Assembly (NCBI GenBank): GCA_015227615.1
Contig: JAALGZ010000081.1
Location: forward strand, 1 to 64,000
DNA from: Labyrinthula sp. Ha
Lineage: Eukaryota; Sar; Bigyra; Labyrinthulida; Labyrinthulaceae
Length of the DNA: 64,000 bases
Direction of reading: 5' to 3'
Shown here: piece after piece, positions 22,053-32,219 of the stretch
How the letters are laid out: every line of letters begins with the position of its first letter
Position numbering within the stretch: the first letter of the stretch is position 1
Program-made: the position numbers and the translations under genes
The notes under the pieces: model-generated
Told to the model about the DNA's origin: nothing
Seen by the model: only the letters and a program-made list of their open reading frames with translations
The model's database searches: none

Positions 22053-22583
22053 CTAAAAAGTACTTCGTTCATAATCAAGAGCATCAAAACGAAACAGAGA
22101 TACTTTTTCCAAAACTGATGATTTAACTAAGGTGAAAATAGTTGGTAAGAGAAAATAGCTTTCAGATTTAGAAAAAGAGAGTTCAAGCTGCATAATATTT
22201 GAGACCCAATTAGATCGGAAGTAATACTTTGAAAGAGGCTGTAAAAGTGAATCTAAAAGAATCGAAATTTTCCCAAGTTTCCTGTCGACTTTCTTACATA
22301 GTTTCTTATACATTTTGAACCCTTTCGAGTTTTTAAAGAGCTAAATTTTACAGTTTTCATCGATTTTTTTCTTAAAAGACAATCAAATAAAGTTTCTGCG
22401 TTGATTAGAACAGTCGAGTATATATCAATTTCTTGAAAAGTTATTGGGGCCAGTATATCAGAAAGCAAAAAATTTCTAATTCTATTTTTATTGGAAAAGT
22501 TTAACCGTATTTTCATTTTTATTATTTTAAGTTTTGAAAATAACGACATAATATATTTTGTTTCTTGGCTGGTCCAGCGGATC
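22053..22583 (-). pseudogene. LRR-like paralogue (copy 6), 3' part, cut by element B
   Basis: The minus strand reads from the GATC at 22580-22583 through a Leu/Ile-rich stretch, shifts frame within 22253-22313 (the two frames overlap there) and continues through FRSNWVSNIMQLELSF and VLEKVSLFRFDALDYE to 22053. It aligns with copy 3 over the central and C-terminal LRR-like regions. The missing N-terminal part lies beyond element B at 30468-30671, and the frame is continuous across the insertion if B and one GATC are removed. Confidence 0.75.
22580..22583. repeat. Target-site duplication GATC, left
   Basis: GATC directly precedes the TG of the left LTR of element B and is repeated after the right LTR (30468-30471). 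Confidence 0.85.
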
Positions 22584-22755
22584 TGTCCTCAAAGGACGCG
22601 ACTATCGTTTTAGTTAACGTAACTGGAACACTTATGTCATATGTAATATACTTTGGTTAGTTGAAATATATAACCGTTACTTGTCGTGAAAACTTAACCG
22701 TTAATACAATATTATACACTGATGTATTAAGTCAAAAAGGTTAACCCAGAAGACA
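22584..22755 (+). repeat. 5' LTR of element B
   Basis: Begins TGTCCTCAAAGG and ends CCAGAAGACA. It contains CTTAACCGTTAA (22693-22704) and a second AACCGTTA, both also Myb-like consensus sites. The pair of LTRs differs partly by C/T changes, several at former CpGs. Confidence 0.95.
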
Positions 22756-22767
22756 TTACTCGAGTAA
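22756..22767 (+). promoter_or_regulatory. 12-bp perfect palindrome next to the 5' LTR (element B)
   Basis: TTACTCGAGTAA directly follows the LTR and is followed by CGT. The Gag ATG is at 22778, again after a 22-nt leader. Compared with the A palindrome, the changed bases sit at paired positions and keep the palindrome perfect. Confidence 0.7.
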
Positions 22768-22777
22768 CGTACTTATT

Positions 22778-24207
22778 ATGGATAAATCAGAAGCAAAAAG
22801 TACTAAATTACCTACTGAAGAGTTCACGGGACCGAGTAACCCACAAAAGGATATCAATGAAGAAGACCAAAGTCAAAATTCAGTCAAATCACCTCCCAAA
22901 CAATCGTCCGCGTCGAAATCTTTCTCAAAATCTCCTAAGAAGTCTCCAAGAGAATCTCCCAGACACGCAGGCGACAATGTTAAATACATGCCACAGGACT
23001 TAGATAACATAAGCAAGATCATAAAGTAGCGAAAGAGGATGGAGAGAATACAACATGACATTGCCGAAAAGCTCGCAGAAATCACAGTAGTGGAAGAAAG
23101 ACTGAAGAACACAAATACCCCGATCAATCTAAAGACAACGACAAAAGCTCCAAAGCAACTACAGTAGATCCTTCTCGACACTCTTTAAACGATGATGCGG
23201 AAACGCGAAGCCAGGTTGCAACTTTAACGAGAAGATCTAAAGCTTCTAAAGTATCTGGAAGGTCCGAAGTTTCTAGGGAGAAGAGCTACAGTTCAAAGGT
23301 TACAGACGTATATAAACGTCCAGGAAGTCAAAATATTCCCAGCCATCTTTGAAGGAGGATAAAAACTCTTCAACGACACTAAGCATCGACCCTTGGTCAG
23401 AAACTGGAGGCATTAATGTAGACAAAAAGTTTCATGCACGAAGTTACGAACCTCAGTATTTACCAACTTCATCCTTCCCTCTGACTGCACGTGGTTATCC
23501 ACTTGTCCACATCCAACCTCCCAACAAACTAACAGCTCTGACTTTTGAGAAGATTAAAGCTTTTGTTCGTGAAGTAGAAACTACTCTTCCAAATATACCT
23601 ATGAACGTACTTAGTTTAATCTCGAACAGTGTCACTGAGAGTCCGCAACAACGGGGGGGGGGGGTAAATACAAATGAATCGCAGTCAATAATGAACTATT
23701 TGAAGAAGCATTTACAAAACTATTACAAAGCTGAAAGATCAAGTAGTATTTCTCAATTACAAACAGTCCTCAAATGGCCTACAAATAATATGATACCTGA
23801 AGATTAAATCTATACTTTTATTGACGATGCAATGAAGATACTCAAGCTTCTAGATAAAGATCAAATGAATAGAAATCGAAAAAAGATCCTCAACACTATT
23901 CTATCCAAAGTTCCAGAAGCATTTAACTTCAACGTTGATGAAATGCTACTAGACGCGAAAGAATTAAACTTACTTAAGTTAAGATCCAAGATGATGAAGA
24001 GAAGATTTGTTTTAAGGGTTAAAGTCAACAAAACCAAGCAGGTCAGTGGACTGAAGACTTCTTATTTACCTCTTTATCAACATGACGACGATCATAAGCG
24101 CAAACATTTTAGGAAGGTTGGATGCATTATTCTCAGAAGAATTGGGAAAGAAGCAACTCCAATCAATTTAATGCTTTTTCATCTAGCAAATAAATAATAC
24201 ACTCAAG
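22778..24207 (+). pseudogene. Gag (element B), broken
   Basis: The ATG at 22778 opens 83 Ser/Lys/Pro-rich codons, then stops. Homology to the A Gag resumes at 23349-23807 (SIDPWSETGG, FEKIKAFVREVETTLPN, SIMNYLKKHLQNYYK) and continues after a TAA to 24197 (DDAMKILKLLDKDQMNRNRKK, NVDEMLLDAKELNLLKL). A nine- to eleven-G run near 23655 is the only striking sequence feature. Confidence 0.8.
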
Positions 24208-24530
24208 TCAATGACATTGCCGATACAGGAGCTGACTATAATGTTAGCAGCATCCAAGCTTTAAAGGATTTCACAATAAAAACTGAAGACCCTTAATATA
24301 TTAAAGAAGTACAATTTCCAGATAAGTCTCAAAAAAGTGTGGAGAAAGTTGTTTATACAAGAGCAATGCTAACACAAGGAGAAAAGACATTCAAAATCGG
24401 CGTCCAGAAGTTCTTCACAGTGAACGATCCAAACTGGGAGGAGATAATTATTGGGCACAGGACACTGGACTACTTCGGAATAAAGTTGGATCTTTCTCAG
24501 GCAAACCACGCAAAAGAAAAGGATGAATAG
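24208..24530 (+). pseudogene. Aspartic protease (element B)
   Basis: In the same frame as Gag, with DIADTGADYNVSSIQ as the active site and IIGHRTLDYFGIKLDL as the second block. It is interrupted by a TAA near 24295 and closed by TAG at 24528-24530, at the same place as in element A. Confidence 0.8.
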
Positions 24531-27187
24531 GAAGCAGGTGAAAACGAAGACCTAGTTTCTGGACCAACAACATCGACACAAGGCACCCAGCAAACGACAT
24601 TCGAAGAGTCAACAGTCACAATTTATGTCCACCTTCTCAACAAGGACGAGATCCTCTCTTTCTTCAAGAATTCAAGTTCGCACTCTACGATGTATATTAT
24701 TAGATCAAGCTCTCAATTTCTATATTATATTTTCAAAGTCTTTTACGACGCTGGGTATAAACTCGCTGATTCAATTATTTTTGTAAATAAGGAGGACTTA
24801 GCCATGGACCAACCACACAAATTATTTAAAAGATCTGTCTTAAGATATTTACTATTCTACAAGAAGGGATTAGATCATTCTATTATCGAACACCAACAAG
24901 ACACAGATGTTCAACTTGAGTACAATGATATTGAAGAGAATTTAGGAAAGATCACTCAAAACTTATTCGTCTCTAAACCTATTTTACAATATTTTAATGA
25001 TACACCAACAATTCCATCCCAAGATTGGGACACTTATATCCGAACTCTCACAGTTAGAGAGCTAAGGGTTAAGCCCATTGAAGATCTAGAAACAGCTCAA
25101 TTTGAAGAACTCAATAAAGACCCTGATAAGACTGATGTTACCCCAGTTTTACTCGCCAACTTCCAGCAGAATATGCCAGATGAATTCAACGAAATTGGCA
25201 TTGGGGAGGGCAATATTCAAAAGGAAGATGAAGACAAAGAAATATATAATATGATTAACAATAAACTCTCGGAATCTACTTTTAATTTACAAAAACAGAA
25301 CTTCTTAAAGGATCTTTGTTTAAAATATCGAACAGGATGGGGCCTTAGACAATCAAATGTCCAAATGTCAAATTTAACACCCATAGAGGTAGAACTGAAA
25401 CCAGACTCTTCTATCCTCAGGAGCGATGGTTATCATCAAACCAAAGAAGAAGAAAGATTCCTACAATTAAAATTCGAAGCCCTAAGAAAGGTTGGTATAG
25501 TAAGTCCTGCTAAAGATCCAATTTGGGGCCACCCAGTTTTTGTTGTTACTAAGAAAATTTCTAAAACAAAGAACTGGGTTTCAATGTCAAATAAAGAAAG
25601 AGAAGATTGGAAGGAGGGCAACCTTCTAAATCACTACCGCATGGTAGCCAATATGATTAAATAAAATCAAATCACTCAACCTACTACTTTAAACTTGCCG
25701 AACTTAGAAAGGTAGCTGATGTCCATAAAGAACACCAGGTTCTACGCAACGTTGGACATACTTTACGGTTTTGATTTTCTACCTACAAAGGAGGAAAACC
25801 GTGAAATATTTACCTTAGTGACAAGAAAAAACTCTTACACTTTAAATGGAGCTCCAATGGGGTGGTCTAACACCCCAGCTCTCTTTTTCGACCGAATAAT
25901 AAATAAAGTAATCGATCAAGATGATGACTATTTGTTTAGCACGGAAGGAAATGGTGTTTTAGCCTGGCTTGATGACCTTCTTGTCTACCCAACCTCCCTT
26001 AAAAATCTATGCATTATTCTTGAAAAGCTATTAAAAAGGGTTATTTTTCGAAAAGTCCGCTATAATATCAGGAAATGTGGTTTCGGCGAAGAGCACACCA
26101 TTTGATGTGGCCGCGAGATAAAAGATGGTCACTGGAACTTCTCTCCAGCTTTCTTCGATAAAATTTTAAACATGACAAAGCCAACGTATAGACACGAAGC
26201 TGCTCAACTTGTCTATCTTGCCAACTGGCTCTCTCCCAATATACCAAAACTCTCTCAATTACGGAAGCCATTCACAGAGTACGCAAATCTAAAGGGCAAG
26301 AAGTTGACTGCAATAGAAAAATTAAAGGATGAAGTTGAATGGACTGAGGAAAGGGAACAGGCCTATATTCTATTAAAGCAGGCCATAGTTGATTCAAGCA
26401 AGCGTTTTCTTGCTATATACGAGGAAAAGATTCCTTTGTTACTTTTTACTGATTCATCTCCAGATGTTTGGGGTCTTCCTGTATTTCAAGACGAAGAAAA
26501 GAACGTCACAAATGACGTTAGGACTCTCAAACCCAGACCAATTATGTTTTTATCTGCCTCATTCTCTCCAAGTGAGTTAAGATGGCATATCTCATCAAAA
26601 GAACTTTACCCTATAATTTACACATTTGAGAGTATTGGGTTCATCTTAAGGACACACTCTGGTGACATTTACATTTACACAGACCACGGAGCCCTTATCT
26701 CCATTGTTAGAATAAAACAAAACGAACGGAGAATATATTGGGACCGCCTTTATAGGTGGATCCTAAGGTTACAGTCGGTTGACTTAACCATTTTTCACAT
26801 TTCTAGTAGAGATAATTTCGTTTCTGACCCCCTCACTAGATGGGGGAAAACAACTGAAATAAAAACTGCTAGATGCAATGTTTTATATCAAAATAATACT
26901 TTACCTGTTTTATCAATATATTCAGAAAGTTCAGAAGTAGAAGACAAAGATGATTCAAATTTAACTCAGACTAATTCAGTGAGCCAACTAAATATAAGTG
27001 AACTAAAAATATTTAGATGCTCAAACAAAGAAAATTATCAAGAAATTATGAACCGGGAACCAGGATTAGCTCGTGTTAGAGCAGAGGTTAATAACCTCTC
27101 TTTTGGTGAGGCGGAACTCGAAGACAGAGTCTCTGTTTGCACCAATCGTTCTAATTTACACCAAGTATTATTAAAGGAGCATATATA
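24531..27187 (+). pseudogene. Reverse transcriptase and RNase H (element B)
   Basis: The frame stays open after the protease TAG into the RT. Landmarks: VGIVSPAKDPIWGHPVFV, YATLDILYGFDFLP, GAPMGWSNTPALFFDRI and the catalytic VLAWLDDLLVY. RNase H: LLFTDSSPDVWG, FLSASFSPSELRWHISSKELYP, YTDHGALI and FHISSRDNFVSDPLTRWG. TAA, TAG and TGA codons replace Leu, Gln and Trp near 25662, 25713 and 26102. Confidence 0.88.
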
Positions 27188-28440
27188 ACATCTCTCCCCT
27201 TTTTATCCTAATATTTCCTTCAAAACGTTAGACTATGAAATATTGAAGAAACACCAACAACAGTTGGATTCAGAGTTGGTATCAAGTTATGAAATTAAAG
27301 ACGGTATTTACTATAAAGACGATCTTCTGGTCATTCCAAGAAAATTAGCCCCTCGATATATAGTAATGAATCATGTTTAAGGGGTCATCCAAGTGCTTCT
27401 GCAGAAAAGAAGTATTTGTCTGAAGTGTTTTTGCAAGGAATTAGAAAGAAAGATTTAAACTCACTGCTCTCTTCGTATAGGAACCGCTGTTTAAATTGTC
27501 AAAAATCACCCCGTATTATACGAAGGCCGTACCACTTGACATCATTAGCCAAGAAAGCTCGCGATATAATTCGCGCAGACTATCTTTACATTAACCAAAA
27601 TGGTTATGTATTGGTCATATTGGACTCTGCAACACGAAAAACACAGCTTACATTTCAAAAAACGCCAACTGCAAGGAGAATGGCGGAGGCACTTTTATTG
27701 TGGAGGGCCAATTTTGGCTTCTCAGAGGATTTCTCAATCATTACAGATAATGGGTCGCACTTCTCAAATAACCTTATACATGATTTAAGCAAGTCAATTG
27801 GTTTCGAACAGAATTTCACCATTGCTTACTCAACATGGACAAATGGTTCCGTCGAAACAGCCAACAATGGAATTCTAAATTATTTAAAATCGCTAGTCAA
27901 CCAATTTGGGTTACATGAATCCCAATGGCCTAGCATTTTACCGCTCATTACCTACATTATTAATAACAAGCCTATGGAAAGAAGAGATGGAAGAACCCCT
28001 AATGAGTTATTTCTATACCATCGACTTGAAACACCTTTGGTTGAACAAAATTTAAAGTATTTCGCTATTACAGTTGGAAACAAACTATATCATCCTTCGG
28101 ATCAGGAAGAGATATTTTCAGATGTTGGAAATATCATCCAAAAGCTAGAGGATATTCAGGAAAAAACGTTCGAAGTGGTTAGATTAAAACAGGAGGCTAA
28201 AAATAGCAGAAGAAATAAAACAGCTACACCTATTTTGCAATTTTCACCAGGTGATTGGGTTTTAGTTTCAGAACACGGGACACAACACGAAAACGCAAAG
28301 ACAAACCTTGCATGAATTGGTCCCTATCAAATTATAGATATATTATCAAACAACGTTTACCTAGTAGAATCTCTTTTAGGGAAGACAAGAACCGTACACA
28401 CTTCTAGAATCTGGTTCTATTCCCATACCCACCCAATATG
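27188..28440 (+). pseudogene. Integrase (element B)
   Basis: The zinc-binding N-terminus is broken by a TAA and a frameshift near 27378. The core is intact from 27416: CLNCQKSPR, DYLYINQNGYVLVILDSAT (first Asp), ITDNGSHFSNNL (second Asp), NGSVETANNGILNYL (Glu). The C-terminal part reads ILQFSPGDWVLVSEHGTQ and, after a TGA at a former Trp, IGPYQIIDILSNNVYLVES. Confidence 0.85.
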
Positions 28441-28444
28441 AAGC

Positions 28445-30295
28445 AAGAAGTTAAAAGCACTTTTTATACACAATTTTAAGCAGTTGGAAATAGAAAGTAT
28501 TGTTGGATGCAGATTAGCTGCTGACAATAAATCTTTTGAGTCTAAAATCCGCTGGTTAGGTTTTGAACAAGATCAGGATACCTGGGAACCAGCTGTTACT
28601 ATTTATTAAGATGTTCTTATTTTAGTTACTTCTTACATTCAAAACATGGAAGACAACAATCTTAAGATGCTTATTTCAAGCGTAATCTAAGACCACGACA
28701 TTTCAAGAAGAAATCAAATTTCGCGTATCAGGAGCTTCAAATCACGTTTGGAAAACTTGAAGATTCAAAAATATACCAACCTCGAGCTTATTCCCGGGGG
28801 AACACTCTAGGATGGTTATCCGAGGAAAAATATATTTTGAGACTTTTGATCATGAAATTTGGCTCGGGAAGATACCTAGATTATTTAGAAAGAAACTACT
28901 TGCCTTTTAGATCGAAGCAACAGATCTCTACTAAGATTCAGAGACTTTGCAACTTACAATCTATTGGTATTTTTCATAACCGTAGATTTGATGTTTACAA
29001 ACCTAGGTCTTTCATTCAAGAACACTTTGGAATCAAAACAATGCATAAAAATTTACCAGGACGTTTTAACACGTACACAAAAAAAAATAAAAATATTATC
29101 TTTATTCTCTCAAGAAGTTGAAATAACATCGGACCCAGATGACATAAGAATCCCTTATTTCAGAATAACCGGCGACCTTAAACATCTCAGGTTGATGAAA
29201 GAAGAATATTCTAATTTTGATGATTGCAAACTATTCTTATCCCAATTTGGTATTACTTCTCTCGAACTTTTAGAATCAAAAATATTGAGTAGTTCCGAAC
29301 CTTTGGCAAAAACAGTAGAAGGAAGCGAGGTTTTACTTAATGATCTCTATAAATCTTTTTTGAAATTACCTAGTTATTGGTAAGATCTGTCCGCTCTATA
29401 TTCTAAGTCAATTACCTTTTGCCAACAAATAAAAAAATTACAGGACACGCCGAGCAATTACACATACAGACAAGATTCTATTTCTATCTCATTTGTTCTC
29501 ATTGACAATAAGATTCAGCTTACTTCTGCAAATCTGGTTTCAGGAGATAAAGTTATTTTATTATATAATGGTGGTAATTATTACACGATCTTAGGATGTG
29601 ATAGAATCGTTTATCTCACACCACCTGATGCAAGACTTTTCCATCAAAACGTTTTTGATTTAGAATTTAAAAACCTTACTCAAAGCAAAACATTTATCAG
29701 ATCTAAGTTATAGATCCTCCATGGAAAATAGGTAGTTCAAACCCTACACGAAGTATTACACTCGATTGCCCGACTTTATCTAACTCTGAATTTACGAAAC
29801 TTAATCTGCATTTACAACACTTCCCTTTCGGAAGTTATTTATTCTTATGGGTTACTAATTCGTCCTATAATAGTTCTTTGTCCTGGACACAAAATCAAAA
29901 TTATTATCAAATCGATCTCTTTACATGGATTAAGTCACATAGATCTGGAACTTTATTTAAAAATTTTGGTTATTTTCTACAGCATGCTCAAGAAACATGT
30001 TTAGTATTTCAGAGAAGAGAACAAGAATCAACTTTTTATACTAATACATTTGGTGAATATAAACTCCACCACTTTTTCGACTCAATTAACACTATTCCTT
30101 TGGATCCTTATACAAAGCCCGAAACATTTTATTGGATTCTCGATCAGATCTTTCCTCACTGCAACAAGTTTGAAATGTTTGCTAGAAGTAATTACTTAAG
30201 ACAGTATTGGAGCAGTTGTGGGATTGAACTTGAGCCTAAAGCACATGTTATATACTCACCCTTAAATGCACAGGGTTCCTCTCTTTCAAGGGGGG
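28445..30295 (+). pseudogene. Chromodomain - Myb/SANT-like - MT-A70 methyltransferase (element B)
   Basis: A chromodomain at about 28480-28610 (QLEIESIVG ... IRWLGFEQDQDTWEPAV) is followed, after a TAA, by a Myb/SANT-like block at about 28810-28960 (GWLSEEKYILRLLIMKFGSG ... SKQQISTKIQRL). The MT-A70 domain runs from about 29640: the catalytic DPPW is preserved (29713-29724), then SYLFLWVTN, LFTWIKSHRSG, GYFLQHAQETCLVF, KPETFYWILDQIFP and KFEMFARSN. One frameshift lies just before DPPW and others occur near 29090-29400. The last frame has no stop before the 3' LTR and would read into it, to 30456. The agreement with A across all three domains shows this module belongs to the element family and was not picked up by one copy. 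Confidence 0.85.
30288..30295 (+). promoter_or_regulatory. Polypurine tract of element B
   Basis: AAGGGGGG abuts the TGTCC start of the 3' LTR. Confidence 0.75.
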
Positions 30296-30467
30296 TGTCC
30301 TCAAAGGATGTGATTATCGTTTTAGTTAACGTAACTGGAACACTTATGTCATATGCAATATACTTTGGTTGGTTGAAATATATACCCGTTACTTGTCGTG
30401 AAAACTTAACCGTTAATGCAATATTCTACACTGATTTATTAAGTCAAAAAGGTTAACCCAGAAGACA
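30296..30467 (+). repeat. 3' LTR of element B
   Basis: Direct repeat of 22584-22755, TGTCCTCAAAGG to CAGAAGACA. Confidence 0.95.
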
Positions 30468-30471
30468 GATC
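30468..30471. repeat. Target-site duplication GATC, right
   Basis: Copy of the tetranucleotide at 22580-22583, following the right LTR of element B. Confidence 0.85.
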
Positions 30472-30671
30472 TCAAAACAATATAATTTGAAATTAGACAC
30501 TTCAATGTTTTTTATTTTCTCAGAGACCTCTTAATACTCTTCCGAAGCGTTATTAATATTTATAGTTGGCAAATTTTCAATTTTTACTTCTGCTATATCA
30601 GTGTAATCAAATAAAAGAGTTAGTTTAACTCCAAGATTTTCGTAATAGTGTGAGAATTTTTGCTGGGACAT
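30468..30671 (-). pseudogene. LRR-like paralogue (copy 6), 5' part
   Basis: The minus strand has an ATG at 30671 followed by MSQQKFSHYYENLGVK-type sequence like the N-terminus of copy 3 (which begins MSTEKGKQHLFSHFGLKF). An in-frame TAA follows after about 45 codons, then VSNFKLYCFE up to the GATC. The same frame continues across the insertion in 22583-22053. The copy was therefore interrupted by element B, and also carries a nonsense codon and a frameshift. Confidence 0.7.
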
Positions 30672-32219
30672 TGCAGTATTGTGGGAAAATAGAATTTAAC
30701 TTAACTTATTCCCTGATTATAAGCAAAAAATTAAAATAATAGTTTATTTTTGTTACAAGTTTCTTGTTAAGTTTGCAACTGTCTGGGGTTTATTTGTACT
30801 TCTTTTCTTCCGAATCTCTTCTTCGTTCTCTAAGAATCTTTGTACGTGGTAATGCAACATTAACAATTGAATGAACCTGGCATTTGTCTGAGTCAGTAGT
30901 GTAAAATGTAGTATAATGCCTTAAGCTCTACTTGCCTGCTTTGTATCTCTTTTTTGTATTGTTTAACGCTTAAGTGTTAACCGAAAAATGTTCCTACGGT
31001 GACGTACCACTAAGTTTAACTTTTAAAACTATGACTAAGCGACTATATGGTAAGACACGTTTGCGAATAAAATCCAAGGATAACGTTTCTTCTAATAAAC
31101 ATCAAATTATTAATCATAATTTAAAATGTGAAACAAGAGCTTCCTCAATAATGCAATAAGACTTGTTTCATCTATTTTGTACTCATTTCGTTTCAATAAT
31201 AATAATGCTGGGATTTTAGCGTAAGAATCAAATTTGATTTATCTTATTTTGCTTTAAGGATAAAATGATGCAATTACTTAGAATTTAAAGTAATTAAATT
31301 CAATTTAGTTGGCCATTTATGAATATCTTTTTTCTGGTAATTATACTGAAGGTGCTGAAAATACTACGGTTACAAGAGCTACTGCATATCGGTCCCGGAA
31401 CCAGTACGATTTTGAACCTTGAGAAAAGAATATGTAAGGGGAACAGTATAAAATATAGTTAAAACCTGAATTGAAAATCTATTCATAAATTTTGGTTGAG
31501 AGTGATAACATAATAACCAAAGTAAATAAAGAACAACCAAGCCAGCAACGAAAAACTGAGCGAGGAGCCTCCAATTGTACTACCAGGGAGCTCCAATATG
31601 TAAAAAAAATAGAAACTTGAATTAAAAAAATATTTATTTATCTGCTACTGATAAAATGGTCTGTTGTTTCAAAAATGTAAAACAATATAAGCGTATATGC
31701 TAGATACTCTAGTCTTTCACAAGCTAAGGCAGCTACAGCTAATACAGAAACAGTATTCCCCTTACTTAGCGATGTGGTACATGTGTTACAGAACTCTGAG
31801 GAATGAATTGTTGAGTCAATCTGTGAGCTGTTTTTGGAGCCCAGAACTACTGTGCGGCTAGCTGGGAGGGGTGAAGATATTGTTTAAGAAAATTTAGCAA
31901 GACAAGAACTGAGAAACTCGAAAGTAGTAGGAAAGAATTAAGGAAGGTTTTTATGCAATAATGGCATGGTTCTGTGAAAAAAAAAGAAATATCAAGGAGA
32001 AAACCAAATAGGATAATAAGTAGCAAAATTTTTAAGCATAACTAATTCAACAACAAAATACAAAGTAACAGTAAAACCCTTTACAGTAGCGGATCCTGGA
32101 GCGGAATCAGTTCCTCGTTAATGAACTCCCTAGCAGTATGTATATCATAGGGTGTCACATTATCGACAATAAGAAACATGAGTACACATGATTATACTAA
32201 TTTATGCGAATAAGAAACA
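30672..32219. other. Intergenic, possible 5' debris of element C
   Basis: AT-rich; short ORFs only (for example 61 codons at 30974-31159). From about 31500 composition becomes less AT-rich and may belong to the decayed element C, but no LTR was identified. Confidence 0.35.

Larger units (their letters stand above)
22584..30467 (+). mobile_element. Ty3/gypsy element B with chromodomain and MT-A70 methyltransferase
   Basis: About 7.9 kb. 172-bp LTRs with TG...CA ends and about nine differences (about 95% identical), so it is older than element A. It has the same domain order as A and recognisable protein similarity throughout, but diverged DNA and much lower GC. It inserted into LRR-like copy 6, making a GATC duplication. 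Stops at former Gln, Trp and Leu codons and several frameshifts show decay. Confidence 0.93.

Noticed and set aside
19841-24530. Reassignment of TAG to a sense codon in this organism
   Set aside because: TAG ends the M8 gene and LRR-like copy 3, while TAA and TGA end other genes. Elements A and B also contain TAA and TGA interruptions, so decay or readthrough explains the data better.
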